From Micavibrio sp. (GTDB taxonomy: Bacteria; Pseudomonadota; Alphaproteobacteria; Micavibrionales; Micavibrionaceae): a DNA stretch of 64,000 bases. Both the position numbers and the translations under genes were made by a program. The notes under the pieces are model-generated. The model had not been told where the DNA came from and searched no databases. It saw nothing but the letters and a program-made list of their open reading frames with translations. Below are positions 48,473-58,431 of the stretch, piece by piece (within the stretch, counting starts at the first letter, position 1; the number at the start of each line of letters is the position of its first letter). The stretch covers positions 56,142-120,141 of the forward strand of contig JALSJP010000033.1 of assembly GCA_026989265.1 (NCBI GenBank), in the 5' to 3' direction.

Positions 48473-49024
48473 CTAAAAGCCAGAACCAGCAATGCGAAGA
48501 TGTTGGATCTCATCTGCGCGACTAATTCGTCCCAATATTTCATTACGATGCGGAAATCGTCCAAATTTTTCTATAACTTCCAAATGTTTCAGCGCGTAAT
48601 CATAGCTAAGCGGGTCATTATCTTTCATTGATTTAAACATCTGAGCGCTCCTTTTTTGCTCTTCTATATTTTCACTATGCATGAATGGCATATAGATAAA
48701 ACGGCGTTTTACGGGAGGCAATATTTGATCAAAGCCCTTATGTAGAGCCTCTTTAACAATGTTCAATATTTTATCATCTGTTGCAAAAGCTTTTGCCTGA
48801 TCCCTGAACATATTGCGGGGGAATTGATCTAAAATAATGCATAGAGCAAGAACGCCATCCGCATCTTTTGTCCATGCAGCGCATAAGTCCTTTACCGCCA
48901 TATCATAGGTGGTCATAAAACGATCTGATATATCTGCATCAAATGCAGCATTTTTTTGAAACCATTGCGCGGGCGAAGTTTCCTCTAACCAAAATCTTAA
49001 AACTTCATTTTTAGTATCTCGCAA
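48473..49024 (-). CDS. DUF924-family protein
   Basis: A 183-residue helical protein with the DUF924 signature LCIILDQFPRNMFRDQAKAFATD and RRFIYMPFMHSENIEEQ. Its function is not known. The start is a TTG (49024) with an unusually strong SD, AGGAGG, 5 nt upstream; no ATG fits as well, because the N-terminal RDTKNEVLRFWLEE is needed. It follows the cytochrome c1 gene by 17 nt and may share its transcript. Confidence 0.85.
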   Translation of the reverse strand: MRDTKNEVLRFWLEETSPAQWFQKNAAFDADISDRFMTTYDMAVKDLCAAWTKDADGVLALCIILDQFPRNMFRDQAKAFATDDKILNIVKEALHKGFDQILPPVKRRFIYMPFMHSENIEEQKRSAQMFKSMKDNDPLSYDYALKHLEVIEKFGRFPHRNEILGRISRADEIQHLRIAGSGF

Positions 49025-49041
49025 TATATCCTCCTAACAAC

Positions 49042-49809
49042 TTAGTGGATATTAGACCATATTCTGCGCTTTACGCCATACATAACGCCTGCAAAAATCA
49101 GCAGGAATAAAATCACCTTAAAGCCAGTTCTTTTGCGCTCCTCCATATATGGGTCAGCCGCCCATGTCAGGAAATGCGATATATCTTTTGCATATTGATC
49201 TAATGTTTCAATAGTGCCATCCTCGTAAGATATGCTTTCATCCATTAACGGCGGAGCCATTGCAATCTTATTCCCCGTGAAATATGTATTCCAATATTGC
49301 CCATCAGATAGCTCAACGCCATGCGGGAGCTTGTCTTTATAGCCCGTCATCAAAGCATGCACATAGTTAGAGCCATTAGCCCGAGCCTTAGTCATAAGTG
49401 ATAAATCAGGTGGGAAAGCCCCGCCATTTGCGGCTTTTGCTGCATTATCATTTGGAAATGGTGAGATAAATGCGTCACTTGGAAGGGCGGCGCGCTCAAA
49501 CATATCACCGTCCTCGTTAGGACCATCTTCTACGCTATATTCTGCGGCTATTGCCTTGATCTGATCTTCGTTATATCCTAATGCTTCTAAGTTACGGAAG
49601 CGCACGCGCTTCATAGAATGACAGCTTGCACAAACTTCACGATATATCTTATATCCGCGCTGCAATGCAGCCTTATCATATGTGCCAAATGGGCCGCTAA
49701 AGCTCCAATCTTGGGAAGGGATAGGAGGCGTGTCGCCACCAGCGGCAAGTACGCTAGATACAGGAGCAACACTTATAATAATTGCAGATAATATATTACG
49801 AACAAACAT
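49042..49809 (-). CDS. petC: Cytochrome c1
   Basis: A 255-residue cytochrome bc1 subunit that passes electrons from the Rieske protein to soluble cytochrome c. A Sec signal (MFVRNILSAIIISVAPVSSVLA) is followed by the heme site CASCHS (about 40-45) with MAPPLMDE giving the axial Met, and a C-terminal membrane anchor (FKVILFLLIFAGVMYGVKRR). It is last in petABC, 2 nt after petB. Confidence 0.96.
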   Translation of the reverse strand: MFVRNILSAIIISVAPVSSVLAAGGDTPPIPSQDWSFSGPFGTYDKAALQRGYKIYREVCASCHSMKRVRFRNLEALGYNEDQIKAIAAEYSVEDGPNEDGDMFERAALPSDAFISPFPNDNAAKAANGGAFPPDLSLMTKARANGSNYVHALMTGYKDKLPHGVELSDGQYWNTYFTGNKIAMAPPLMDESISYEDGTIETLDQYAKDISHFLTWAADPYMEERKRTGFKVILFLLIFAGVMYGVKRRIWSNIH

Positions 49810-49811
49810 TT

Positions 49812-51281
49812 TTATGCTCCCGCTTTTTGGGCTTTTGATAATACAGCCTCATTAATGGATTTCGGCAATTCTCGCCCTTTTTCAAAGCGGCTTAATAGCG
49901 GCAGAATGATAAGGAAAAACATGAAGTAAAACCCTGTGAATATCTGCGCTAGCATGGTGTTATTAAACTCCATGAAATACACCTTATCCGCTGCTTGCGA
50001 GCCTGCATAGCCAAGGATAAACACAGATATTGTGAATATAATCATAAATATACGGAAAAGCGGGCGAAAGCGCGCACTTCTGATTGGGTGGTTATCAAGC
50101 CATGGCAATATCACCAGCAGACCAATAGAGCCAAACATCGCCAGCACTCCGCCAAATTTCGCAGATATCGGAGCAAGATTTGCCGCGCTCATCGGGATTT
50201 CCCAGCCTTGGTTTAGATCAGCAAGCAAGCCAAATACCGCTAGCCCCGAGCCTAAAACAAGCAATAAAAACCCTAGAAAACCGTTTAGATATTTTGGCTT
50301 ATGCCTCCATATAAACTCCACCATAAATACAGCCAATAAACCAAGCCCAGCCAGCATATATATATTCATATTAAATGTAACAGCGCGCAAAATCGCATAG
50401 AATGGCAGGAAGTACCATTCAGGAACGATATGCGGGGGCGTTACCAGCGGATTTGCAGGAATATAGTTATCAGGATGACCAAGAGCATCGGGCATATAAA
50501 ATATAAATATTGCATAAAATATTATAAAGACAATTATTCCAAAGAAATCCTTAGACGTGTAATAAGGATGGAACGGCAGCGTGTCTTTTTTGCTCTTAGG
50601 CTCTAGCCCAAGCGGGTTATTAGAGCCAGTAACATGCAGCGCCCAAATATGCAATAAAACAACTCCAACAATCACGAATGGCAACAAGTAATGCAGCGCG
50701 AAAAACCGCGTCAATGTTGGGTTATCAATAGAAAACCCGCCCCAAAGCAGCGTTACTATACTCTCCCCTACAAAAGGGATCGCCGAGAATAAATTAGTTA
50801 TAACGGTTGCCCCCCAAAGGCTCATCTGCCCCCAAGGAAGGACATAGCCAATAAACGCCGTTGCCATCATGAGCAGGAATATTATAACCCCCAATATCCA
50901 TAAAAGCTCACGCGGGGCTTTATAAGAGCCATAATACATGCCACGGAAAATATGGATATATACAGCAATAAAAAAGAATGACGCGCCGTTCATATGAATA
51001 TAACGAATAAGCCAGCCACCATTAACATCGCGCATAATGCGCTCGACACTATCAAATGCAAGTTTAGTATCGGCAGTGTAATGCATCGCCAAAACAATGC
51101 CTGTTGCAATCATAGTTATCAGCATAAACATGGCGATTGCGCCAAAATTCCAAAACCAGTTGAAGTTACGCGGAGTTGGAAATACTCCATACTCATTTTT
51201 CATCATGGTAAATATTGGAAGGCGCGAATCAACCCATTCTACAACGGTGTTATCGAACTTTTCACGAGGTGCATTTGACAT
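49812..51281 (-). CDS. petB: Cytochrome b of the bc1 complex
   Basis: A 489-residue membrane protein that carries two b hemes and the quinol sites. [19 protein letters not shown] and [23 protein letters not shown] are the Qo and heme regions, with [14 protein letters not shown] (PEWY motif) near the centre. It is the fused full-length form, longer than the usual 400-430 residues because of the extra C-terminal helices. petA lies 11 nt upstream. Confidence 0.97.
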   Translation of the reverse strand: MSNAPREKFDNTVVEWVDSRLPIFTMMKNEYGVFPTPRNFNWFWNFGAIAMFMLITMIATGIVLAMHYTADTKLAFDSVERIMRDVNGGWLIRYIHMNGASFFFIAVYIHIFRGMYYGSYKAPRELLWILGVIIFLLMMATAFIGYVLPWGQMSLWGATVITNLFSAIPFVGESIVTLLWGGFSIDNPTLTRFFALHYLLPFVIVGVVLLHIWALHVTGSNNPLGLEPKSKKDTLPFHPYYTSKDFFGIIVFIIFYAIFIFYMPDALGHPDNYIPANPLVTPPHIVPEWYFLPFYAILRAVTFNMNIYMLAGLGLLAVFMVEFIWRHKPKYLNGFLGFLLLVLGSGLAVFGLLADLNQGWEIPMSAANLAPISAKFGGVLAMFGSIGLLVILPWLDNHPIRSARFRPLFRIFMIIFTISVFILGYAGSQAADKVYFMEFNNTMLAQIFTGFYFMFFLIILPLLSRFEKGRELPKSINEAVLSKAQKAGA

Positions 51282-51292
51282 CTTTAATTCCT

Positions 51293-51835
51293 TTAACCGA
51301 TCTTAATCGTTGTATCGCTAACAAATTTATATGGAGGCACAACCAAATTTTTAGGCGCAGGGCCTTTGCGAATCCTCCCCGATGTATCATATTCAGAGCC
51401 ATGACATGAGCAAAACCATCCGCCATATTCACCGCGATTTTCCGTAGGTTTTTGACCTTGCGGGATACAGCCCAAATGAGTACACACGCCAACAGCAACC
51501 AGCCATTCAGGGCGCTGGACACGCTCATCATCCGATTGTTTATCAGTAAGAGATTTAACATCAACCGCATTAGCCATTGATATTTCTTTTTCTGTTCTAT
51601 GACGAATAAATACAGGCTTGCCGCGCCACATAATCGTCTTTGATGAGCCAACAGGAATATCAGCTATATCAACCTCAACGCTTGACAACGCCATAGTGTC
51701 TTTTGCAGGATTTAGGGAATTAACCAAAGGCCAAGCAGCCATAGCCCCGCCAAATACGCCTAGAGATGCAGCAAACATCTGCATAAATCCACGGCGAGTT
51801 TCACCTTCACAATTTTTCTTTGAATCTGCTGACAT
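51293..51835 (-). CDS. petA: Rieske iron-sulfur protein of the bc1 complex
   Basis: A 180-residue protein. A twin-arginine-like start ([21 protein letters not shown]) gives the membrane anchor and the 2Fe-2S site is CTHLGC and CSCHGSEYD. It accepts electrons from ubiquinol and gives them to cytochrome c1. First gene of the leftward petABC operon, divergent from trmL. Confidence 0.97.
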   Translation of the reverse strand: MSADSKKNCEGETRRGFMQMFAASLGVFGGAMAAWPLVNSLNPAKDTMALSSVEVDIADIPVGSSKTIMWRGKPVFIRHRTEKEISMANAVDVKSLTDKQSDDERVQRPEWLVAVGVCTHLGCIPQGQKPTENRGEYGGWFCSCHGSEYDTSGRIRKGPAPKNLVVPPYKFVSDTTIKIG

Positions 51836-51957
51836 TTTAGTCCTAATCTTTATTTTAAATTATTAGTTATTCCTTTTAATATATTAAACTTCTAGTTTCT
51901 AGCCCCATTAAAAGAAAATTGTATTTTTATTCAATAAAGTTTAGTAAACAAGCATAT

Positions 51958-52407
51958 ATGATTAAAATTGCATTATACCAACCTGATATCCCCCAAAATC
52001 TAGGAGCTATGATACGGCTTTGCGGCTGCATGGGCGCGTCGCTTGACATTATAGAGCCTTGCGGCTTTATATATGATGAACGCAAAATCCGCAGCTCTGC
52101 TATGGATTACTACGATAAAATTGACATCACCCGCCATAATTGCTGGGGTGGTTTTTATGATTTATATCATGGAAAGCGGCGCATCATATTAATGTCAACA
52201 AAAGCAGCTATGCCATATACTGATTTTAAATTCCGCGAGGGTGATATATTACTAGCAGGCAGGGAAAGCGCAGGCGTTCCCGATAATGTGCATGAAGTTG
52301 TGGATAACCGCATCTTCATACCAATGCAGGCAGGCTTTCGCTCACTAAATATCGTCAATGCTACTTCTATGATACTTGGTGAGGCTATTCGGCAGATTGA
52401 ACATTAA
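51958..52407 (+). CDS. trmL: tRNA (cytidine(34)-2'-O)-methyltransferase TrmL
   Basis: A 149-residue SPOUT methyltransferase that modifies the wobble base of tRNA-Leu. IALYQPDIPQNLGAMIRLCGCMGASLDIIEPCGF is the TrmL N-terminus, and LLAGRESAGVPDNVHEVVDNRIFIPM and SLNIVNATSMILGEA the knot. ATG 51958 is preferred over an upstream frame from 51919. tRNA-Leu(CAA), a potential substrate, is at 34.9 kb. Confidence 0.93.
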   Translation: MIKIALYQPDIPQNLGAMIRLCGCMGASLDIIEPCGFIYDERKIRSSAMDYYDKIDITRHNCWGGFYDLYHGKRRIILMSTKAAMPYTDFKFREGDILLAGRESAGVPDNVHEVVDNRIFIPMQAGFRSLNIVNATSMILGEAIRQIEH

Positions 52408-52476
52408 AATTAATTTGCAATAAACAGCCAATATTTGCTATAGTTATTAAAATACAAATTGAAAGGAACTATAGCT

Positions 52477-52632
52477 ATGGGTATGGGACTTGAAGAGCCT
52501 GATTCTGAAGAGTTTGATTATAATCATGAACCTGAGAATTTAGATGTAAATGGTAGTGAAACTGTTATTGGCAACGGCGAACCTGCTTTTGACGATGACG
52601 AGCATGGCTTCCCTAGCTTAGGTTTAGGATAG
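52477..52632 (+). CDS. Small acidic protein
   Basis: A 51-residue very acidic protein with a Gly/Leu-rich end (EEPDSEEFDYNHEPEN, AFDDDEHGFPSLGLG). ATG 52477 follows AAAGGA with about 9-nt spacing. It fills the gap between trmL and the convergent cca gene, whose stop is 4 nt away. No family recognised; probably a real short gene but untested. Confidence 0.5.
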   Translation: MGMGLEEPDSEEFDYNHEPENLDVNGSETVIGNGEPAFDDDEHGFPSLGLG

Positions 52633-52635
52633 AAG

Positions 52636-53826
52636 TTATTCGGCAAATCCGCCTTTAATCCACTCATCCTCAAGGCGTTTTAGTTCTGCTCCCATTTCAG
52701 GTGAAGGCAACATACCGCGCGCAATTAAATCCGCGCCGCTTACTGGAAAATTAGGGATATCCCAATTTTGCACAATATCCAAAGCCTTTGGCGCATAGGA
52801 GTTCATGACGCGGTTTTGAGCAAGCCCAATCATGAGGCTTTGCGCCGTTGCAACGCGCCCAAACCTATATACAGCCTCATGAACAGCTGCGTCGCAATTA
52901 AGGTCAGGCAGGCTCAATGCGCCTGAAACAGCCTTTATGTCTTTTAGGAAAACTTTGGGAAATAAAATATATTCCCCCATAAATTTAATATTTTCGAAAT
53001 TCATATCTGCCATAACAAAAAGCCGAGAGGAAAGAGAGCGCAAATTATAGCGCGATTGAAACCAGCATAAATTCTCAAGCAATTCATTATTAGTAAATTC
53101 AAATTCCTTTAAAACGCCATGCTCGAACATTATATTAAGCACGTCATAAGGCTTGTCAGATGCTATGATTTTAAAGAATTCCTGCGTTATGCGTTCTTTT
53201 GATAGGTTTTTGATATTGCTGGAATATTTTTGGCAAGCAAGCAGCCCTTCGCTATCGAACTCCCCTGCTCCATAAATTGCGGAAAAGCGAAAAAATCGCA
53301 AAATCCTTAGATAATCCTCTTTTATGCGCTTATCAGCCTTTCCAACAAAGCGTATTTTAAGTGCATCAATATCAGCTATGCCGCGCTCTAGCGGATCATA
53401 AATATTACCCTTTAAATCCATTAAAAGCGTGTTTACGGTGAAATCTCGCCGCTTTGCGTCTTCTATCCAGCAATCCGTATATGAAATTGTGGCATGTCTG
53501 CCATCTGTTTTTATGTCATGGCGAAGCGTTGTTATCTCGTAAGAATAATCACCGATTACAGCAGTGACTGTGCCGTGATCTATCCCTGTTGGGATGACCC
53601 TCACCCCTGCCCTTGTTAATATTTCAGATATAATTTCAGGTGATAACTTAGTTGCTATATCGATATCTTCTACCGCAATATCAAGCAGAGCATCACGAAC
53701 GCAGCCACCAACGAATAATATTTGTGGCTCATTATCGGGGATATTTCCCTGCACAATCTTGAATAATTGCAAAGTCTCTTTTGCTAACATCCAACTTGTA
53801 CGCACAATATGACGCTTTGTTTTCAA
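52636..53826 (-). CDS. cca: CCA tRNA nucleotidyltransferase (poly A polymerase-family)
   Basis: A 396-residue enzyme that adds or repairs the tRNA 3' CCA end. The class II nucleotidyltransferase head is ILFVGGCVRDALLDIAVEDIDIATKLSPEII with the catalytic EDIDIA; KRRDFTVNTLLMDL, DPLERGIADI and DYLRILRFFRFSA follow. TTG 53826 with AGGAAT upstream is chosen, giving MKTKRHIVRTSWMLAKETL; ATG 53790 is the alternative. It converges with the small acidic gene and diverges from MoxR. Confidence 0.93.
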   Translation of the reverse strand: MKTKRHIVRTSWMLAKETLQLFKIVQGNIPDNEPQILFVGGCVRDALLDIAVEDIDIATKLSPEIISEILTRAGVRVIPTGIDHGTVTAVIGDYSYEITTLRHDIKTDGRHATISYTDCWIEDAKRRDFTVNTLLMDLKGNIYDPLERGIADIDALKIRFVGKADKRIKEDYLRILRFFRFSAIYGAGEFDSEGLLACQKYSSNIKNLSKERITQEFFKIIASDKPYDVLNIMFEHGVLKEFEFTNNELLENLCWFQSRYNLRSLSSRLFVMADMNFENIKFMGEYILFPKVFLKDIKAVSGALSLPDLNCDAAVHEAVYRFGRVATAQSLMIGLAQNRVMNSYAPKALDIVQNWDIPNFPVSGADLIARGMLPSPEMGAELKRLEDEWIKGGFAE

Positions 53827-53899
53827 TATATAATTCCTATTCCCTAAAACATAACTTATTATACTTATTCGAATCTTTTTAAAAAGGACTAATATCAAA

Positions 53900-54862
53900 G
53901 TGGAAATATTTGAAAAATCATGCACTCATTTAGATGCAGCAAAACAAGAAATCGCAAAAACCATCATTGGTCAAGATGAAGTGGTGGAGCAAACTCTTAC
54001 AACATTAATATCAGGCGGTCATGTCTTGCTTGTGGGCGTTCCGGGGCTGGCTAAAACTTTGCTGGTGGAGACGTTATCACAAGTATTAGGGCTTAGCTCT
54101 AATAGAGCGCAATGCACGCCTGACCTTATGCCTGCGGAGATTTTAGGCTCAGAGGTTTTAGAAGAAGATGCAAAGGGTAAGCGAAATTTCCGCTTTATCG
54201 AAGGCCCTGTATTTACACAGTTTTTCATGGCTGATGAGATAAATAGAGCGCCGCCGCGTACGCAAGCCGCATTGCTTCAGGCTATGCAGGAAAAAGAAGT
54301 CTCGATTGCGGGTAAGGCTAGAAAACTTCCTAAGCCGTTTCACGTGATAGCCACGCAAAATCCGATTGAGCAAGAAGGCACATATCCATTGCCAGAGGCT
54401 CAATTAGACCGATTCTTGATGCAAGTTAATGTTGACTATCCCGATAAAGAAGCCGAGCGCGAGATAATTTTAAGCACAACCAATAACGAAACTAACAAGC
54501 TTAAATCCGTTATGAGTGCAAAAGAATTACTTGATATTCAAAGCTTTGTCCGTGATATGCCTGTTGGCGATCATATCGTTGATATGATACTAGACCTTGT
54601 TCGCGGTCTGCGACCTTGCCTTGATGCCCATAAGCTTGTTAATGAATATGTGGCGTGGGCGCCCGGCCCTAGGGCTTCCCAAGCACTTATATTATGCGTT
54701 CGCGCGCGGGCATTATTACGCGGGCGCACCGCCCCAATAGAAGAAGATGTCCTTGCATGCGCAGCCCCCGTTTTACGCCACCGCATGGCACTTAATTTTA
54801 AGGCTCGCAGCCAAAATATCTACATAGATGACTTAATATTTGAGCTTACAAAAAACATATAA
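53900..54862 (+). CDS. MoxR-family AAA+ ATPase
   Basis: A 320-residue chaperone-like ATPase. GHVLLVGVPGLAKTLL is the Walker A (about 42-55), FMADEINRAPPRTQAALLQAMQEKEVSI the Walker B and sensor region, and VIATQNPIEQEGTYPLPEAQLDRF the MoxR signature. These ATPases act with the VWA/DUF58 proteins encoded downstream. Start GTG 53900. It heads a four-gene operon ending at 60528, divergent from cca. Confidence 0.94.
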   Translation: MEIFEKSCTHLDAAKQEIAKTIIGQDEVVEQTLTTLISGGHVLLVGVPGLAKTLLVETLSQVLGLSSNRAQCTPDLMPAEILGSEVLEEDAKGKRNFRFIEGPVFTQFFMADEINRAPPRTQAALLQAMQEKEVSIAGKARKLPKPFHVIATQNPIEQEGTYPLPEAQLDRFLMQVNVDYPDKEAEREIILSTTNNETNKLKSVMSAKELLDIQSFVRDMPVGDHIVDMILDLVRGLRPCLDAHKLVNEYVAWAPGPRASQALILCVRARALLRGRTAPIEEDVLACAAPVLRHRMALNFKARSQNIYIDDLIFELTKNI

Positions 54863-54863
54863 A

Positions 54864-55751
54864 ATGAAGATATTACGTGATATTTTAAAGCTAAGGCATG
54901 AGGCAGAGCGCGAGATTTGCACACTCCCCGCATTAATGATGGCGGCGGAGAAAATATCAGGCTCAATATTACATGGCGTGCATTCACAAGGTAAAAGCGG
55001 CGCGGGTGAGGAATTCTGGCAATTTCGCGAATATCAAGACACAGACTGCCCGCAAGATATTGACTGGCGGCAATCTGCCAAAAGCGATACTATATTTACC
55101 AAGCAAAAAGAGTGGCAAACCACACAAAAAACCTATATTTGGTGCGCCAGCGGCTCTTCTATGGATTATAGCTCCAGCAATAAAATATATAACAAACAAG
55201 CCGTCGCTCAAATCACGAGCATGTCACTTGCATTGCTTTTGCGACGATCAGAAGAGCAAGTCGGGCTGTTTGGAGACCTTAAAACAGGTAATAGCGAAGA
55301 TAAAATGCAAAAAATCGCTAATATATTGCTAAATAAATCAAATATAGAAGCTATATTGCCAAATTCCACTGATTTTACCCTGCCAAACCACTCGCCTTTC
55401 ATCGGAATTGGGGATTTTCTATCTCCTATAGGTGAAATTACTGATAATTTTGCAAGAATCTCACATTCTGCGAAAGCGGGGTTCATCATTCAAATACTCG
55501 ACCCTGCGGAAATTGAGCTACCATATAATGGACGCGTAGAGTTCAAAACCAGCCATGGCAAGGATGGCAATATAATTAACAATGTTGCAAGCATTCGCGC
55601 GGAATATAAAACCCGTATAAGCGAGCATATAAACCAAGTAAAAGCCCTATGTGATGATCTTGGCTGGCATTATATATTGCATAAAACCGATAGCGATATC
55701 ACGCAAACATTAAAAGATATATGGTCAATAATTGAAGCGGGGCGCAAGTAA
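54864..55751 (+). CDS. DUF58 domain protein
   Basis: A 295-residue soluble protein with the DUF58 motif EEFWQFREYQDTDCPQDIDWRQSAKSD near 49-75; the VWA-like core follows (TYIWCASGSSMDYSS, with MIDAS-like serines). DUF58 proteins accompany MoxR. ATG 54864 is 1 nt after the MoxR stop; an upstream TTG at 54840 overlaps it needlessly. It ends 4 nt before the next ATG. Confidence 0.9.
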   Translation: MKILRDILKLRHEAEREICTLPALMMAAEKISGSILHGVHSQGKSGAGEEFWQFREYQDTDCPQDIDWRQSAKSDTIFTKQKEWQTTQKTYIWCASGSSMDYSSSNKIYNKQAVAQITSMSLALLLRRSEEQVGLFGDLKTGNSEDKMQKIANILLNKSNIEAILPNSTDFTLPNHSPFIGIGDFLSPIGEITDNFARISHSAKAGFIIQILDPAEIELPYNGRVEFKTSHGKDGNIINNVASIRAEYKTRISEHINQVKALCDDLGWHYILHKTDSDITQTLKDIWSIIEAGRK

Positions 55752-55755
55752 ATAT

Positions 55756-58431
55756 ATGATCACCCTACTCTCTCAAATCACATTCATGCAGCCAATAATA
55801 CTTGGCACTCTTTTAGCGTTGCCTTTACTGTGGTTTTTCCTGCGCGTTACTCCGCCTGCTCCTAAAACTATCATATTCCCTGCATATCGCTTTTTAGCTG
55901 GGCTTATAGCTAATGAGAATTTCCCTAGCAAATCCCCATGGTGGATATTATTGCTGCGCCTAGCCATAATTGCGCTTATTATAATTGCCTTGGCGCGACC
56001 TGTTATTAATCAAGCCGATAGATTTATAGGCAATGGCTCTGCCGCTGTTCGCATTATCATTGATAATGGCTGGGCTTCGGCTGCAAATTGGAATGCACAA
56101 ATAAGCGCGGCGGAGGAGATAATATCCCAAGCTAGCAGGGAGCAGCGCGAAATTTATATCGTGACAACTGCTCCAGCTATTGGTGAGGTCACTATAAAGC
56201 AGCATGGCGCGTTATCTTATAATGAGGCAGCAGCTACGCTACGTGGATTATCTCCAAATTCTTGGGGGGCGGATTATGATGCATTCATTAAATCTATAGC
56301 CAATAATAAGAATCGCAAATCAATTTACAGCATTTGGCTTTCCCATGGACTTAATGAGGGCGGAATAGATAAAGCAATATCAACTCTGCAAAGACAAGGC
56401 GGGCTTAGCTATATATCGCCGACCCCTTCAAAAATGCCGCTATTGCTGCGCCCTACGAAAAAAATCATAGATGGTGATACTGCCATAGATATAGAAGCCC
56501 CTGCGAATATCATCAAGACAGCGCCCATTTCAGTGAAAGTTATGGCGCAAAAGGGCGATATTATAGATATCAAAAGTATCAAGCTAGATGCTGGATTAAA
56601 CACAGCTACCTTTGATGTTCTTGAGAGCTTAAAAAACCGTATAGCTAAATTCCAAATCAGTAACCATAGCGGCGCGGGCGCGGTATTTATACTTGATGAC
56701 CAATCCAAACGGCGAAAAGTCGGCATTGCCGCGCAAGCAGGAAAAGAGCTATCTGCGCCTTTGATCGAGGCTAGCTATTATATCAAACGCGCGTTAGAGC
56801 CATTTGCCGATATAACAATTAATGAAATTGATAAGCTTATAGATGCAAATATGAGCGTCATAATTATGCCCGATATTGCGGCGATGCCTACTCAAACTCT
56901 GAATAATTTAGAGAAATGGGTGAATGATGGCGGGCTATTACTGCGCTTTGCTGGTGATAATATGGCTAAATCTAGGGCGGAGCATTTCCTAACACCTGTT
57001 AAATTGCGCTCTGGTGGGCGCGCTCTTTTAGGTTCATTATCATGGGATGAAAAGCAAAATATAGCTCCCTTTAGCGAAGATAGCCCCTTCTACGGGCTTG
57101 ATATTCCTGATGATATCACAATAAAGCAATATATTCTGGCTGACCCCAATCAAGATTTTGAAGGCAAAATATGGGCAAAGCTTAGTGATGGCACTCCGTT
57201 TATAACTGCGGCAGGGCAAGAAAAGGGGCTGGTTGCCCTGATCCATACTAGTGCGAATGCAAGCTGGTCTGATTTTGCCCTATCAGGGCTTTATGTGTCT
57301 GTATTAAAGCGCGTAGTAAGGCTTGCTGGGCAGGGCAAAACCTCTAATGATAGCTCTTACAGCTCATTAGATCCGCTTTTGGTTATGGATGGTTATGGCG
57401 TATTAACAACGCCGCCCGCCTCGGTAAAGCCTATTGCTGCGGGCGATTTAACACAAGGTCTTACCCCAAGTTCAATTCATCCAGCAGGGCTATATGGTCA
57501 TGGCAAAATGCAATATGCGCTTAATATCGGGACTAATATCGCGCCATTAAAACTGGCTGAAAACCTACCTTCTAGCGTGGCGCAATATCACTATGAAAGT
57601 GAAGGAGACTATGAAATAAATTTGATGCCAAGCATCTTATATGCCGCGCTTATATTATTCCTAATAGATTGGTTTATCATGATATTCATTGCTGGAAATG
57701 GATTTAAAATATTGCGCAAATATGCGTCAATAATGTTGATATTAATACCATCAACATCTTTTGCAGCATCGAATAACATAGAATATGCAAGCGGGTTTCA
57801 CCTTGCATATATAGAAACAGGCGATAGCAATCTTGATGATATAAGCTATCGCGGATTAAGTGCGCTTGGAGCGATTATGGCGCGGCGAACCTCGGTTGAG
57901 ACTATGGATGTTATCGCTATTAATCCCGAAAATGACGAAATGGCGTTTTTTCCACTTATTTACTGGGCGATTGGCGATAATCAAAAAGAATATTCCAGCA
58001 AAGCCCTTAGCAATATTCAATATTACCTTGACCATGGCGGGACTATTTTATTTGATACACTAGGTCAAAACAGCGCAAACATAACGGCTTTGCGCCGTAT
58101 CACCGCTTCGCTAAATATCCCTGCGATAGAGCCAATATCTAAAGATCATGTATTAGGGCGGTCATTTTACCTGCTCGATAAATATGTGGGCAAGCACTCT
58201 TCAGGCACTCTATGGGTTGAAAAGCAAAGCGCATCGGGGCGTGATAATGTCTCATCTGTAATTATAGGCAGCAATGATTTTGCAGGAGAATGGGCTAAGC
58301 TTAACAATAATACGCGCAATAATGAGATGTCTATGCGCTTTGGCATTAACTTGGTTATGTACGCCTTAACAGGTAATTATAAAGCCGATCAAGTCCATAT
58401 CCCGCATATTCTTAAAAGATTGGGCAAGTAA
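55756..58431 (+). CDS. BatA-type N-terminal membrane protein with C-terminal DUF4159
   Basis: An 891-residue protein. Two N-terminal transmembrane helices (IILGTLLALPLLWFFLRV; WILLLRLAIIALIIIALARPVI) form the BatA-like anchor, a VWA/amidotransferase-like periplasmic part follows, then a transmembrane pair (about 630-690) and a DUF4159 end (IEYASGFHLAYIETGDSNLDDISYRGLSALGAIMARR). Start ATG 55756 is 4 nt after the DUF58 stop. The family is linked to envelope stress/aerotolerance, role undefined. Confidence 0.85.
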   Translation: MITLLSQITFMQPIILGTLLALPLLWFFLRVTPPAPKTIIFPAYRFLAGLIANENFPSKSPWWILLLRLAIIALIIIALARPVINQADRFIGNGSAAVRIIIDNGWASAANWNAQISAAEEIISQASREQREIYIVTTAPAIGEVTIKQHGALSYNEAAATLRGLSPNSWGADYDAFIKSIANNKNRKSIYSIWLSHGLNEGGIDKAISTLQRQGGLSYISPTPSKMPLLLRPTKKIIDGDTAIDIEAPANIIKTAPISVKVMAQKGDIIDIKSIKLDAGLNTATFDVLESLKNRIAKFQISNHSGAGAVFILDDQSKRRKVGIAAQAGKELSAPLIEASYYIKRALEPFADITINEIDKLIDANMSVIIMPDIAAMPTQTLNNLEKWVNDGGLLLRFAGDNMAKSRAEHFLTPVKLRSGGRALLGSLSWDEKQNIAPFSEDSPFYGLDIPDDITIKQYILADPNQDFEGKIWAKLSDGTPFITAAGQEKGLVALIHTSANASWSDFALSGLYVSVLKRVVRLAGQGKTSNDSSYSSLDPLLVMDGYGVLTTPPASVKPIAAGDLTQGLTPSSIHPAGLYGHGKMQYALNIGTNIAPLKLAENLPSSVAQYHYESEGDYEINLMPSILYAALILFLIDWFIMIFIAGNGFKILRKYASIMLILIPSTSFAASNNIEYASGFHLAYIETGDSNLDDISYRGLSALGAIMARRTSVETMDVIAINPENDEMAFFPLIYWAIGDNQKEYSSKALSNIQYYLDHGGTILFDTLGQNSANITALRRITASLNIPAIEPISKDHVLGRSFYLLDKYVGKHSSGTLWVEKQSASGRDNVSSVIIGSNDFAGEWAKLNNNTRNNEMSMRFGINLVMYALTGNYKADQVHIPHILKRLGK

